Source of the DNA: Palleronia salina
GTDB taxonomy: Bacteria > Pseudomonadota > Alphaproteobacteria > Rhodobacterales > Rhodobacteraceae
Direction of reading: 5' to 3'
Length of the DNA stretch: 64,000 nucleotides
Assembly (NCBI RefSeq): GCF_900141995.1
Contig: NZ_FQZA01000004.1
Location: 1 to 64,000, forward strand
Shown in pieces: positions 55,282 to 64,000 of this stretch. Positions within the stretch are counted from its first letter, which is position 1, and the number at the start of each line of letters is the position of its first letter. The notes beneath the pieces are model-generated. The model made no database searches. It was not told where the DNA came from and saw only the letters and a program-made list of their open reading frames with translations. The position numbers were made by a program, and so were the translations under genes.

Positions 55282-56031
55282 ATGAATCGCTTCCTGATCA
55301 CCACCACCACCGCCGCCCTTGCCCTGTCGACCAGTGCGCTTGTTGCCGTGGGCCAGACCTCCGACAACGCCTTCGTCGACTACCAGGCCGATGCGGCGAC
55401 CGAACTGTTCGCCTCTGACCTGGTGGGCGCGCGGATCTACGCGACCGAGGCCGAGGTCGGCGACACCATGGAAGCCGGCTCCGAGCAGGAGTGGGACAAC
55501 CTGGGCGAAATCAACGACATGATCCTCAGCGAAGACGGGTCGGTCCAGACCGTGATCCTCGGCATCGGTGGCTTCCTTGGCATCGGCGAGCGCGACGTGG
55601 CCGTCGATTTCTCGCAGATCCAGATCGTGCGCGATGGCGATGATGCCACCGACTACTTCCTGGTCGTGAACGCCACGCAGGAAGAGATGGAGAACGCGCC
55701 CGAGTTCGAGCGTTCGGAAGTCGAAGAGGAAATGGAAGAGGCCGCCGAGAAAACCGGCGAAGCCATGGACGAGGCCGCGACCGAGGTCGACCAGGCCGCC
55801 GACGCCGCCGAGGCCGAAGCCGAGGAGACCGCCAACGAGGCGGAAGCCGCCGCGTCCGAAGCCGCCAACGAGGTCGATCAGGCCGCCGACGCCGCCGAAG
55901 CCGAGCTGGAAGAGACCGCCAACGAGGCGGAGGCTGCCGCCTCCGAGGCCGCGAACGAGGTCGAACAGGCCGCTGAAGGCGCCGAAGCCGAGATGGAAGA
56001 GGAAATGAACGAAACCGAGACCAACCAGTAA
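55282..56031 (+). CDS. Exported PRC-barrel protein with acidic tandem-repeat tail
   Basis: A 249-residue protein with a signal peptide (about 1-24, ending AVGQ), a PRC-barrel domain (about 41-130; LFASDLVGARIYATEAEVGD, NDMILSEDGSVQTVILGIGGFLGIGERDVAV), then an almost wholly Ala/Glu helical tail. The tail holds two 29-residue tandem repeats (172-200 and 201-229, AADAAEAExEETANEAEAAASEAANEVxQ) with a partial third. The tail is strongly acidic and probably a long helix or coiled coil. It sits alone before a strong terminator. Periplasmic function unknown; PRC-barrel proteins of this type are often stress-induced. Confidence 0.85.
   Translation: MNRFLITTTTAALALSTSALVAVGQTSDNAFVDYQADAATELFASDLVGARIYATEAEVGDTMEAGSEQEWDNLGEINDMILSEDGSVQTVILGIGGFLGIGERDVAVDFSQIQIVRDGDDATDYFLVVNATQEEMENAPEFERSEVEEEMEEAAEKTGEAMDEAATEVDQAADAAEAEAEETANEAEAAASEAANEVDQAADAAEAELEETANEAEAAASEAANEVEQAAEGAEAEMEEEMNETETNQ
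55795..55968 (+). repeat. Two 87-bp in-frame tandem repeats in the PRC-barrel gene
   Basis: Bases 55795-55881 and 55882-55968 encode 29-residue copies that differ at only two residues (Ala/Leu and Asp/Glu). The synonymous positions differ more, so the copies are not a very recent duplication. The frame is kept and a partial third unit follows. Confidence 0.8.
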
Positions 56032-56061
56032 GCCTGGCCTCGTTTCCAGTAAGTCCCAAAG

Positions 56062-56097
56062 GGGCCGCCCGGTCGATCCGACCCGGGCGGCCCTTTT
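56062..56097 (+). terminator. Terminator of the PRC-barrel gene
   Basis: An eleven-bp GC stem (GGGCCGCCCGG at 56062-56072 with CCGGGCGGCCC at 56083-56093) with a ten-base loop is followed by TTTT, 30 bases after the stop. It separates this gene from the mdh operon. Confidence 0.88.
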
Positions 56098-56162
56098 CGA
56101 TCCGGGCGCCGGACACGGCCGGGCGGCGTCACGCCCTTGCGTCGTGAGCAGTTGCGGCTTAA

Positions 56163-57161
<999 letters not shown>

Positions 57162-57210
57162 CCCACCCGGCAACTTGATGCGCAAGGGCCCCCGACAGCG
57201 CCGCCGATAT

Positions 57211-57242
57211 TGTGATCACAGCAAAACCACGCGTGATCACAG
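57211..57242. promoter_or_regulatory. Twin GTGATCAC palindromes upstream of sucC
   Basis: GTGATCAC occurs at 57212-57219 (within TGTGATCACA) and at 57233-57240 (followed by AG), centre to centre 21 bases, two helical turns, so both face the same side of the DNA. This is a classic layout for a cooperative dimeric regulator. It lies about 110-140 bases before the sucC start. The cognate regulator is not known to me; CceR/AkgR-type carbon regulators are candidates only by context. Confidence 0.55.
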
Positions 57243-57350
57243 TTCGCGGTTTTTCAGCGAGTCGTCTGCATTTTCTCACTATTCCGTTTGGCGCGCCCCC
57301 CGGCTCGTGGTCTACACTGCCCGCCAAACGAAGGACGTGAGGACAGTGCG

Positions 57351-58544
57351 ATGAACATCCACGAATACCAGGCCAAGGCGCTGCTGCGCGATTACGGTGC
57401 ACCGGTCAGCGACGGCCGCATCGTCACCCGCGCCGAGGACGCCAAGACGGCGGCGGGCGAACTGGACGGCCCGCTCTGGGTGGTCAAGGCGCAAATCCAC
57501 GCCGGCGGCCGCGGCAAGGGCAGCTTCAAGGAAGCTGACAGCGGCGACGGCGGCGGTGTCCGCCTTGCCAAGTCGGTGCAGGAAGCCGCCGACCAGGCAA
57601 AGAAGATGCTGGGCCGAACGCTGGTCACGCACCAGACCGGCCCCGGCGGCAAGCAGGTCGGCCGCGTCTACATCGAGGACGGTTCGGGCATCGAGACCGA
57701 GCTTTACCTCGCGCTGCTGGTGGACCGGCAGACCAGCCGCGTCAGCTTCGTCTGCTCGACCGAGGGCGGCATGGATATCGAGGAAGTCGCGGCGGCGACC
57801 ACCGAGAAGATCCTGAGCTTCAGCGTGGATCCCGCCACCGGCTACCAGGCGTTCCACGGCCGCCGCATTGCTTTCGCGCTTGGCCTGACCGGCCAGCAGG
57901 TCAAGCAATGCGTCAAGCTGATGGGCCAGCTCTACGCCATGTTCGTCGACAAGGACATGGAGATGCTCGAGATCAACCCGCTGATCGTGACCGACAGCGG
58001 CGATCTGAAATGCCTCGACGCCAAGATGGGCTTCGACAGCAACGCGCTGTATCGCAACGCCGACATCGCCAACCTGCGGGACGAGACCGAGGAGGACCCG
58101 AAGGAGCTCCAGGCCTCGAAATACGACCTGAACTACATCGCGCTGGACGGCGAGATTGGCTGCATGGTCAACGGCGCGGGCCTGGCCATGGCGACCATGG
58201 ACATCATCAAGCTCTACGGCGCCGAGCCGGCCAACTTCCTCGACGTGGGCGGCGGTGCGACCAAGGAAAAGGTGACCGAGGCATTCAAGATCATCACCTC
58301 GGACCCGCAGGTCAAAGGCATTCTCGTGAATATCTTCGGCGGCATCATGCGCTGCGACGTCATCGCCGAAGGCGTCATCGCCGCGGTGAAGGAAGTCGGG
58401 CTGCAAGTGCCGCTGGTCGTCCGCCTGGAAGGCACCAATGTCGACAAGGGCAAGGAGATCATCTCGAACTCCGGCCTGGACGTCATCGCCGCCGACGACC
58501 TGAAGGACGGCGCCCAGAAGATCGTGAAGGCGGTGAAGGGGTGA
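57351..58544 (+). CDS. sucC: Succinyl-CoA synthetase beta subunit
   Basis: A 397-residue ATP-grasp subunit of ADP-forming succinyl-CoA ligase. The family start [16 protein letters not shown] is clear, with the ATP-grasp loop [18 protein letters not shown], substrate-binding [18 protein letters not shown] and the nucleotide-helix region [14 protein letters not shown]. It pairs with sucD, separated by a small membrane protein gene. GTGAGGA precedes the ATG by eight bases. It is downstream of the twin GTGATCAC sites. Confidence 0.97.
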   Translation: MNIHEYQAKALLRDYGAPVSDGRIVTRAEDAKTAAGELDGPLWVVKAQIHAGGRGKGSFKEADSGDGGGVRLAKSVQEAADQAKKMLGRTLVTHQTGPGGKQVGRVYIEDGSGIETELYLALLVDRQTSRVSFVCSTEGGMDIEEVAAATTEKILSFSVDPATGYQAFHGRRIAFALGLTGQQVKQCVKLMGQLYAMFVDKDMEMLEINPLIVTDSGDLKCLDAKMGFDSNALYRNADIANLRDETEEDPKELQASKYDLNYIALDGEIGCMVNGAGLAMATMDIIKLYGAEPANFLDVGGGATKEKVTEAFKIITSDPQVKGILVNIFGGIMRCDVIAEGVIAAVKEVGLQVPLVVRLEGTNVDKGKEIISNSGLDVIAADDLKDGAQKIVKAVKG

Positions 58545-58653
58545 GACACGGGGCCGGCCCGGACGGGCCGGCGCATGCTCCATTGAACCGGTCGTACCAC
58601 GAACGGATGGAGCCCGATGGAACCCGCCGGAGTTGTCAGGGAAGGACGCACGC

Positions 58654-58956
58654 ATGACCAGGAACGCCCCAGCAGAACTTTCGCCCATCATCGTCGGCGC
58701 CGCGCTGCTTGGCACCGGGATGTTGCTGCGCCGCTGGCAGCCTTCGGCGCTCAGCCTGCCCGAGCGCCCCGATACGCCGCACCGCGACAGCGGTGCACGG
58801 CGGGCGGCGCGCAAGACCCGGGACGGCATCGCGCGGGTGCTGCCGTCGAACCTCACCGGCTCGCTGGGCCGGACCCTCATCATCGCGGGCGCGGGGCTTG
58901 TCCTCGTGCGTCTGCTGGACTTCGCCGTCGACGACGGCGAGGCGCTTTTCGACTGA
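58654..58956 (+). CDS. Small membrane protein between sucC and sucD
   Basis: A 100-residue protein with two hydrophobic helices (about 9-24, [17 protein letters not shown], and about 71-88, [20 protein letters not shown]) joined by a basic loop ([16 protein letters not shown]). Both ends are therefore probably periplasmic, or the helices form a hairpin. No family is recognised. GGGAAGG is six bases before the ATG; an in-frame TTG seven codons upstream is less likely. It splits the normally contiguous sucC-sucD pair. Confidence 0.62.
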   Translation: MTRNAPAELSPIIVGAALLGTGMLLRRWQPSALSLPERPDTPHRDSGARRAARKTRDGIARVLPSNLTGSLGRTLIIAGAGLVLVRLLDFAVDDGEALFD

Positions 58957-58999
58957 CGCCGGGCGACCGGCAGAGACAACAGACCCGAAGGAGGCCCCG

Positions 59000-59884
59000 A
59001 TGGCCGTACTCGTCGACAAAGATACCAAAGTCATCTGCCAGGGCTTCACCGGAAGCCAGGGCACGTTCCACTCCGAACAGGCCATCGCCTACGGCACCAG
59101 GATGGTCGGCGGCGTCACGCCCGGAAAGGGCGGCCAGACGCACCTGGACCTGCCCGTGTTCAACTCCTGCCACGAGGCGGTGCACCAGACCGGCGCCAAC
59201 GCCACCGTGATCTACGTGCCGCCACCCTTCGCCGCCGACTCGATCCTCGAGGCCATCGACGCCGAGATCCCGCTGATCGTCTGCATCACCGAGGGCATCC
59301 CGGTGCTGGACATGATGAAGGTCAAGCGCGCGCTGGAAGGCTCGAACTCGAAGCTGATCGGGCCGAACTGTCCGGGTGTCATCACCCCCGACGCCTGCAA
59401 GATCGGCATCATGCCCGGCCACATCCACAAGCGTGGCAGCGTCGGCGTGGTCAGCCGCTCGGGCACGCTGACCTACGAGGCCGTGAAGCAGACCACCGAC
59501 GTGGGCCTTGGCCAGTCGACCTGCGTGGGCATCGGCGGCGACCCGATCAAGGGGACCGAGCATATCGACGTGCTGGAATGGTTCCTGGCCGATGACGAGA
59601 CCGAGAGCATCATCATGATCGGCGAGATCGGCGGCCAGGCCGAGGAAGAGGCCGCGCAGTTCCTGGCGGACGAGCGCAAGAAGGGCCGTTGGAAACCCAC
59701 GGCCGGCTTCATCGCGGGCCGCACCGCCCCCCCGGGCCGCCGCATGGGCCACGCGGGCGCCATCGTGGCGGGCGGCAAGGGCGACGCCGAATCGAAGATC
59801 GCCGCCATGAAGGAGGCCGGCATCGTGGTCGCCGACAGCCCCGCCACCCTGGGCGAGGCCGTGCTGGAGGCCATCGGGAAGTAG
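59000..59884 (+). CDS. sucD: Succinyl-CoA synthetase alpha subunit
   Basis: A 294-residue alpha subunit carrying the phosphorylated His. It has the CoA-binding start [27 protein letters not shown], conserved [11 protein letters not shown] and the active-site loop [15 protein letters not shown] (phospho-His in GHAGAI). AGGAGGCCCC precedes the ATG. It acts with SucC to make ATP from succinyl-CoA. Confidence 0.97.
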   Translation: MAVLVDKDTKVICQGFTGSQGTFHSEQAIAYGTRMVGGVTPGKGGQTHLDLPVFNSCHEAVHQTGANATVIYVPPPFAADSILEAIDAEIPLIVCITEGIPVLDMMKVKRALEGSNSKLIGPNCPGVITPDACKIGIMPGHIHKRGSVGVVSRSGTLTYEAVKQTTDVGLGQSTCVGIGGDPIKGTEHIDVLEWFLADDETESIIMIGEIGGQAEEEAAQFLADERKKGRWKPTAGFIAGRTAPPGRRMGHAGAIVAGGKGDAESKIAAMKEAGIVVADSPATLGEAVLEAIGK

Positions 59885-59982
59885 ACCAAGCGGAAAGGAC
59901 GCGCGCCGATGCATCGGGGCCGTGACATGACCCACCCGGAACAGGCGACGGCCGCGCACGCGGCCGCCGCGCGGTGGCGCGC

Positions 59983-60447
59983 ATGACCCTGTCCGAGTCG
60001 GTCCGCACCTGCCTGACGCAGAAATACGCCAGCTTCTCGGGCCGCGCGTCGCGGTCGGAATACTGGTGGTTCATGGGGGCCTACCTGTTCTTCGGCATGG
60101 GCGTGGGGCTCCTGGGCAAGGCGGCACAGTTGATCTTCGTGCTGGCGGTGATCTGCCCGCTGGTCGCGGTCGGGGCGCGACGGTTGCAGGATACCGGTCG
60201 CCCCGGGGCCCTGATCTTCGTCCCGCTGGCGCTGGCGCTTCTCTTCGCGTGGCTGGCGCCCGGCGCGCCCGCGCAGGGCACGCCCGGGGTTCAGCCGGTC
60301 ACGCAGGGCGAGGCGATCGGCGCGCTGGCGATGATGCTGATCCAGATGCTCGTGGCGCTGATCTACCTGTGGCTTCTGACACGTCCCGGCGACGATCGAG
60401 CGAACGCTTACGGCCCCCCGCCCGAAACCGTGGCGCAAGAGGCCTGA
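59983..60447 (+). CDS. DUF805 membrane protein, copy 1
   Basis: A 154-residue inner-membrane protein with about four helices of the DUF805 family, marked by CLTQKYASFSGRASRSEYWWF at the start and GARRLQDTGRPG after the second helix. Function unknown; in E. coli such proteins (YhaH/YhaI) are uncharacterised. The ATG at 59983 is preferred to a GTG three codons earlier. Copy 2 starts one base after its stop, so it is a tandem duplication. It is shorter than copy 2 by about 25 residues in the central region. Confidence 0.85.
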   Translation: MTLSESVRTCLTQKYASFSGRASRSEYWWFMGAYLFFGMGVGLLGKAAQLIFVLAVICPLVAVGARRLQDTGRPGALIFVPLALALLFAWLAPGAPAQGTPGVQPVTQGEAIGALAMMLIQMLVALIYLWLLTRPGDDRANAYGPPPETVAQEA

Positions 60448-60448
60448 G

Positions 60449-60988
60449 ATGTCGTTCACCGAAGCCGTCCGTACCTGCCTCGCCAAGTATTTCACCTTCT
60501 CGGGCCGTGCGTCGCGGCCCGAATACTGGTGGTTCATGCTATTCATCTTCGGAATGTCGCTGATCCTCGGCGTGCTCGACGGGATGATCTTCGGTTTCAA
60601 CCGCGTGGAATACGCGCCCGACGCCGTCCAGTACGAGGCGAACGGCCCACTGTCGTCTCTGTTCTCTCTGGCCACGCTGATCCCGATCCTGTCGGCCGGG
60701 TGGCGGCGGATGCACGACAGCGGGCGCACGGGCCTGCACCTGTTCTATCCCTTGATCGTCATTATCGGTGTCACCACCTTCATGGGCGTCGTGGCCGGGT
60801 TCGGCCCGGTCCTGCAGGGCGATTTCGGCGCCGTGATCGCCGGCGGGAGCACCCTGATCCTCGTGTTCGCGATGGTCGTCTTTCTGATTTCCCCCCTCGT
60901 GGTGCTGTGGTGGCTGACGCGGCCCAGCCAGCCGCACCCCAACAAATACGGACCGCCGCCCGCCCATATCGCGGCCCGCAACGAATGA
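60449..60988 (+). CDS. DUF805 membrane protein, copy 2
   Basis: A 179-residue paralogue of the gene before it, sharing VRTCLAKYFTFSGRASRPEYWWFM, WRRMHDSGRTGLHLF and LTRPSQPHPNKYGPPP. It has about four helices. The strong match of N-terminus and C-terminal KYGPPP/AYGPPP with copy 1 supports duplication followed by divergence in the loops. sucA follows after 25 bases. Confidence 0.87.
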   Translation: MSFTEAVRTCLAKYFTFSGRASRPEYWWFMLFIFGMSLILGVLDGMIFGFNRVEYAPDAVQYEANGPLSSLFSLATLIPILSAGWRRMHDSGRTGLHLFYPLIVIIGVTTFMGVVAGFGPVLQGDFGAVIAGGSTLILVFAMVVFLISPLVVLWWLTRPSQPHPNKYGPPPAHIAARNE

Positions 60989-61013
60989 AGCGTTTCCCTT
61001 CGGAGTCCACGCC

Positions 61014-63980
61014 ATGACCGACCAATCCCGCAACGACCAGTTCCGCGCCGAAAGCTTCGCGCAAGGACACAACGCGGCCTACCTGGAACAGCTCTACGCC
61101 CGCTATGCCGACGACCCGCAGGCCGTGGACGAAAGCTGGCGGAGCTATTTCGACAGTCTCGGCGATGCCGACGCCGCCGCGCACGAGGCGGCCGGGCCCA
61201 GCTGGGCGCGCACCGACTGGCCGCCCCAGCCCAACGACGACCTGACCGCCGCGCTGGACGGCCAATGGCCCGCCGATCCGGCCGCCAAGCCCGACGGCAA
61301 GGCGCTGGCCAGGAAGATCACCGAGAAGGCCGAGTCCAAGGGCGCCAATATCAGCCAGGAGCAGGTGCGACAGGCCGTCCTGGACAGCCTGCGCGCGCTG
61401 ATGCTGATCCGCGCCTACCGGATCCGCGGCCACCTGGCCGCCGACCTGGACCCGCTGGGCCTGCGCGAGACCAGCAATCACCCCGAGCTCGACCCGAAAT
61501 CCTACGGGTTCAGCGATGCCGACATGGACCGGCCCATCTTCATCGACAAGGTGCTGGGCCTCGAAGTCGCCACGCTGGCCGAGATCCTGGCCATCGTGAA
61601 GCGCACCTACTGCGGCACGTTCGCCCTGCAGTACATGCACATCTCGGACCCCGAGCAGGCCGGCTGGCTGAAGGAGCGGATCGAGGGCCTGGGCAAGGAG
61701 ATCGCCTTCACCAAGGAAGGCCGCCGCGCCATCCTGAACAAGCTGGTCGAGGCCGAGGGCTTCGAGAAATACCTGCACGTGAAATACATGGGCACCAAGC
61801 GGTTCGGCCTTGATGGTGGCGAAGCGCTCATCCCGGCGATGGAGCAGATCATCAAGCGCGGCGGCGCGCTGGGTCTGAAGGAAATCGTCATCGGTATGCC
61901 GCACCGGGGCCGCCTGTCGGTCCTCGCCAACGTGATGCAGAAGCCCTATCGCGCGATCTTCAACGAGTTCCAGGGCGGCAGCTTCAAGCCGGACGACGTG
62001 GATGGCTCGGGCGACGTGAAATATCACCTGGGCGCCTCCGACGACCGTGAATTCGACGGCAACAAGGTGCACCTGTCGCTGACGGCGAACCCCAGCCATC
62101 TCGAGGCGGTGAACCCTGTCGTGCTGGGCAAGGCCCGCGCCAAGCAGGACCAGCTGAACGACCACGACCGCGACGAGGTTCTGCCGGTTCTTCTGCACGG
62201 CGACGCGGCCTTCGCGGGCCAGGGCGTCGTGGCCGAGTGCTTCCAGCTTTCGGGCATCCGCGGCCACCGCACCGGCGGGACCATGCATATCGTGGTGAAC
62301 AACCAGATCGGCTTCACCACCGCGCCCAGCTTCTCGCGGTCGTCCCCCTACCCCACCGACATCGCGCTGATGGTCGAGGCGCCGATCTTCCACGTGAACG
62401 GCGACGACCCCGAGGCCGTGGTCCACGCCGCCAAGGTCGCGACCGAGTTCCGCCAGAAGTTCCGCAAGGACGTGGTGATCGACATCATCTGCTACCGCCG
62501 GTTCGGCCATAACGAGGGCGACGAGCCCATGTTCACGAACCCGGCGATGTACAAGAAGATCAAGCAGCAGAAGACCACGCTGACCAAGTACACCGAACGT
62601 CTGGTGGCCGAGGGCCTGATCCCCGAGGGCGAGATCGAGGACGCCAAGTCCAAGTTCCAGCAGCACCTGGCCGACGAGTTCGAGGCCGGGCGCGACTTCA
62701 AGCCCAACAAGGCCGACTGGCTGGACGGGCGCTGGTCGGGTCTGAACAAGCAGGGCGAGAAATACCAGCGCGGCAAGACCGCCATCTCGCCCGAAACGCT
62801 CCAGCAGGTCGGCAAGGCACTGACCACCACGCCCGACGGGTTCGCGGCCCACAAGACCGTCGACCGGTTGCTGGACGCGAAACGGCAGATGTTCGAGTCG
62901 GGCGAAGGCTTCGACTGGGCCACGGCCGAGGCGCTGGCCTTCGGCTCGCTTCTGACCGAGGGATACCCGGTGCGGCTGTCGGGCCAGGATTCGGGCCGCG
63001 GCACGTTCTCGCAACGCCACTCGGCGCTGGTCGACCAGAAGACCGAGGATCGGTACTACCCGCTCAACCATATCAAGGAAGGGCAGGCCCAGTACGAGGT
63101 CATCGACTCGATGCTGTCGGAATACGCCGTGCTGGGCTTCGAGTACGGCTATTCGCTGGCCGAGCCCAATGCCCTCACGCTGTGGGAGGCGCAGTTCGGC
63201 GACTTCGCAAACGGCGCGCAGATCATGTTCGACCAGTTCATCAGCTCGGGCGAATCCAAGTGGCTGCGGATGTCCGGCCTCGTCTGCCTGCTGCCCCACG
63301 GCTACGAGGGCCAGGGCCCCGAGCACAGCTCGGCCCGGCTGGAGCGGTTCCTGACCATGTCGGGGCAGGACAACTGGATCGTCGCGAACTGCACCACGCC
63401 CGCGAACTATTTCCACATCCTGCGCCGGCAGATGCATCGCAGCTTTCGCAAGCCGCTGATCCTGATGACGCCCAAGTCGCTGCTGCGCCACAAGCTGGCG
63501 GTGTCGAAGGCCGAGGAGATGACCACCGGTTCGTCCTTCCACCGGATCCTGTGGGACGACGCGCAGCAGGGCAATTCCGAGCTGACGCTGAAGTCCGACG
63601 ACCAGATCAAGCGCGTGGTCCTGTGCTCGGGAAAGGTCTATTACGACCTGCTGGAGAAGCGCGACGCCGAGGGCCTGGACGACGTCTATCTCCTGCGGAT
63701 CGAGCAGTATTACCCCTTCCCGGCGCACAGCCTGGTGAAGGAGCTGACCCGCTTCAAGGATGCGAAAATGATCTGGTGTCAGGAAGAGCCCAAGAACCAG
63801 GGCGCCTGGACCTTCGTCGAGCCCAACATCGAATGGGTGCTGAGCCGCATCAAGGCCAAGCATACCCGCCCCGAATATGCCGGTCGCCAGACCGCCGCGT
63901 CGCCCGCCACGGGCCTCGCCAGTCAACACAAGGCCCAACAAGCGGCGCTGGTGAATGCCGCGCTGGGAATCGAAGGATAA
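61014..63980 (+). CDS. sucA: 2-oxoglutarate dehydrogenase E1 component
   Basis: A 988-residue thiamine-diphosphate decarboxylase. The N-terminal E2-contacting motif is NAAYLEQLYARYADDPQAVDESWRSYF, the TPP and active-site regions IVIGMPHRGRLSVLANVMQKP and HGDAAFAGQGVVAECFQLS, and the carboxyl half carries SGQDSGRGTFSQRHSAL and LPHGYEGQGPEHSSARLERFL. The length fits the family. It passes the succinyl group to SucB, which begins five bases after its stop. Confidence 0.97.
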   Translation: MTDQSRNDQFRAESFAQGHNAAYLEQLYARYADDPQAVDESWRSYFDSLGDADAAAHEAAGPSWARTDWPPQPNDDLTAALDGQWPADPAAKPDGKALARKITEKAESKGANISQEQVRQAVLDSLRALMLIRAYRIRGHLAADLDPLGLRETSNHPELDPKSYGFSDADMDRPIFIDKVLGLEVATLAEILAIVKRTYCGTFALQYMHISDPEQAGWLKERIEGLGKEIAFTKEGRRAILNKLVEAEGFEKYLHVKYMGTKRFGLDGGEALIPAMEQIIKRGGALGLKEIVIGMPHRGRLSVLANVMQKPYRAIFNEFQGGSFKPDDVDGSGDVKYHLGASDDREFDGNKVHLSLTANPSHLEAVNPVVLGKARAKQDQLNDHDRDEVLPVLLHGDAAFAGQGVVAECFQLSGIRGHRTGGTMHIVVNNQIGFTTAPSFSRSSPYPTDIALMVEAPIFHVNGDDPEAVVHAAKVATEFRQKFRKDVVIDIICYRRFGHNEGDEPMFTNPAMYKKIKQQKTTLTKYTERLVAEGLIPEGEIEDAKSKFQQHLADEFEAGRDFKPNKADWLDGRWSGLNKQGEKYQRGKTAISPETLQQVGKALTTTPDGFAAHKTVDRLLDAKRQMFESGEGFDWATAEALAFGSLLTEGYPVRLSGQDSGRGTFSQRHSALVDQKTEDRYYPLNHIKEGQAQYEVIDSMLSEYAVLGFEYGYSLAEPNALTLWEAQFGDFANGAQIMFDQFISSGESKWLRMSGLVCLLPHGYEGQGPEHSSARLERFLTMSGQDNWIVANCTTPANYFHILRRQMHRSFRKPLILMTPKSLLRHKLAVSKAEEMTTGSSFHRILWDDAQQGNSELTLKSDDQIKRVVLCSGKVYYDLLEKRDAEGLDDVYLLRIEQYYPFPAHSLVKELTRFKDAKMIWCQEEPKNQGAWTFVEPNIEWVLSRIKAKHTRPEYAGRQTAASPATGLASQHKAQQAALVNAALGIEG

Positions 63981-63984
63981 GACC

Positions 63985-64000
63985 ATGACCGAAGTGCGCG
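63985..64000 (+). CDS. sucB: Start of 2-oxoglutarate dehydrogenase E2 (dihydrolipoyl succinyltransferase), cut by the window edge
   Basis: Only the first five codons (MTEVR) are inside the window. The identity rests on the sucA-sucB order universal in this group, and MTEVR is a usual SucB start. AAGGATAAG before the ATG supports translation start here. Confidence 0.75.

Noticed and set aside
57211-57242. TGTGATCACA as a CRP site
   Set aside because: CRP requires six bases between TGTGA and TCACA; here the halves abut. A different regulator is more likely.
58633-58653. TTG start seven codons before the small sucC-sucD membrane protein
   Set aside because: The ATG at 58654 has a well-spaced GGGAAGG; the TTG does not.

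Overview
The window comes from a high-G+C alphaproteobacterium, almost certainly of the family Rhodobacteraceae (Roseobacter/Rhodobacter group). The evidence is the mdh-sucC-sucD-(DUF805)-sucA-sucB order, the AI-2E transporter-hdaA-ppk-ppx block, the mch/mcl2 genes of the ethylmalonyl-CoA pathway, a CcsR ('cuckoo') type small RNA, and an alphaproteobacterial GTTC-N7-GTTC SOS box. It is ordinary chromosomal DNA. I see no insertion sequence, prophage, CRISPR array or integration scar.

Layout. 1-160 holds a small RNA with two hairpins whose loops carry CCTCCTCCC. 204-6406: UvrD-type helicase with an SOS box, an SH3/DUF1236 secreted protein, a ZIP-like transporter, an FMN alpha-hydroxyacid oxidase and a PAS protein. 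6486-11312: pyruvate carboxylase, a LysR regulator divergent from a small basic protein, and two identical tRNA-Gly(GCC) genes. 11358-19053 (minus strand): lolCD lipoprotein export, then AI-2E transporter-hdaA-ppk-ppx. 19239-24617: proS, quinone-linked D-lactate dehydrogenase, an overlapping pair of small Rho_N-like/DUF5872 proteins, and a PQQ sugar dehydrogenase read from the opposite side of the same promoter region. 24631-34912 is a propionate-utilisation block: methylmalonyl-CoA mutase and both propionyl-CoA carboxylase subunits, with several small lipoproteins and secreted proteins between pccB and pccA. 35068-43181: an MFS exporter, a hemerythrin, and a choline/betaine ABC transporter whose binding protein is separated from its permease and ATPase by unrelated genes. 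43171-51183: gltX, a PfkB sugar kinase, a small metallopeptidase, rpmG, rnpB, an amidase, gatCA and a ceramidase-like membrane protein. 51239-53890: a tightly packed mcl2-nnrU-DUF1737-mch cluster. 54066-64000: a TauE exporter, a PRC-barrel protein, and the malate dehydrogenase/succinyl-CoA synthetase/2-oxoglutarate dehydrogenase operon, which runs off the end inside sucB.

How it fits together. Much of the window serves carbon flow around the C3/C4 node. Propionyl-CoA carboxylase and methylmalonyl-CoA mutase deliver succinyl-CoA. Mesaconyl-CoA hydratase and malyl-CoA thioesterase are late steps of acetyl-CoA assimilation by the ethylmalonyl-CoA pathway. Pyruvate carboxylase is anaplerotic, and lactate enters through two kinds of dehydrogenase. 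The TCA genes at the right edge receive these products.

The least explained parts are the DUF5872/Rho_N pair with GGAAC...CGTT promoter-like elements on both strands beside it, the twin GTGATCAC operators two helical turns apart before sucC, the split choline transporter locus, an amidase whose conserved N-terminus lies upstream of any usual start codon, and the rnpB promoter that appears to contain the amidase stop codon. All functions are assigned by reading motifs; no database search was run.
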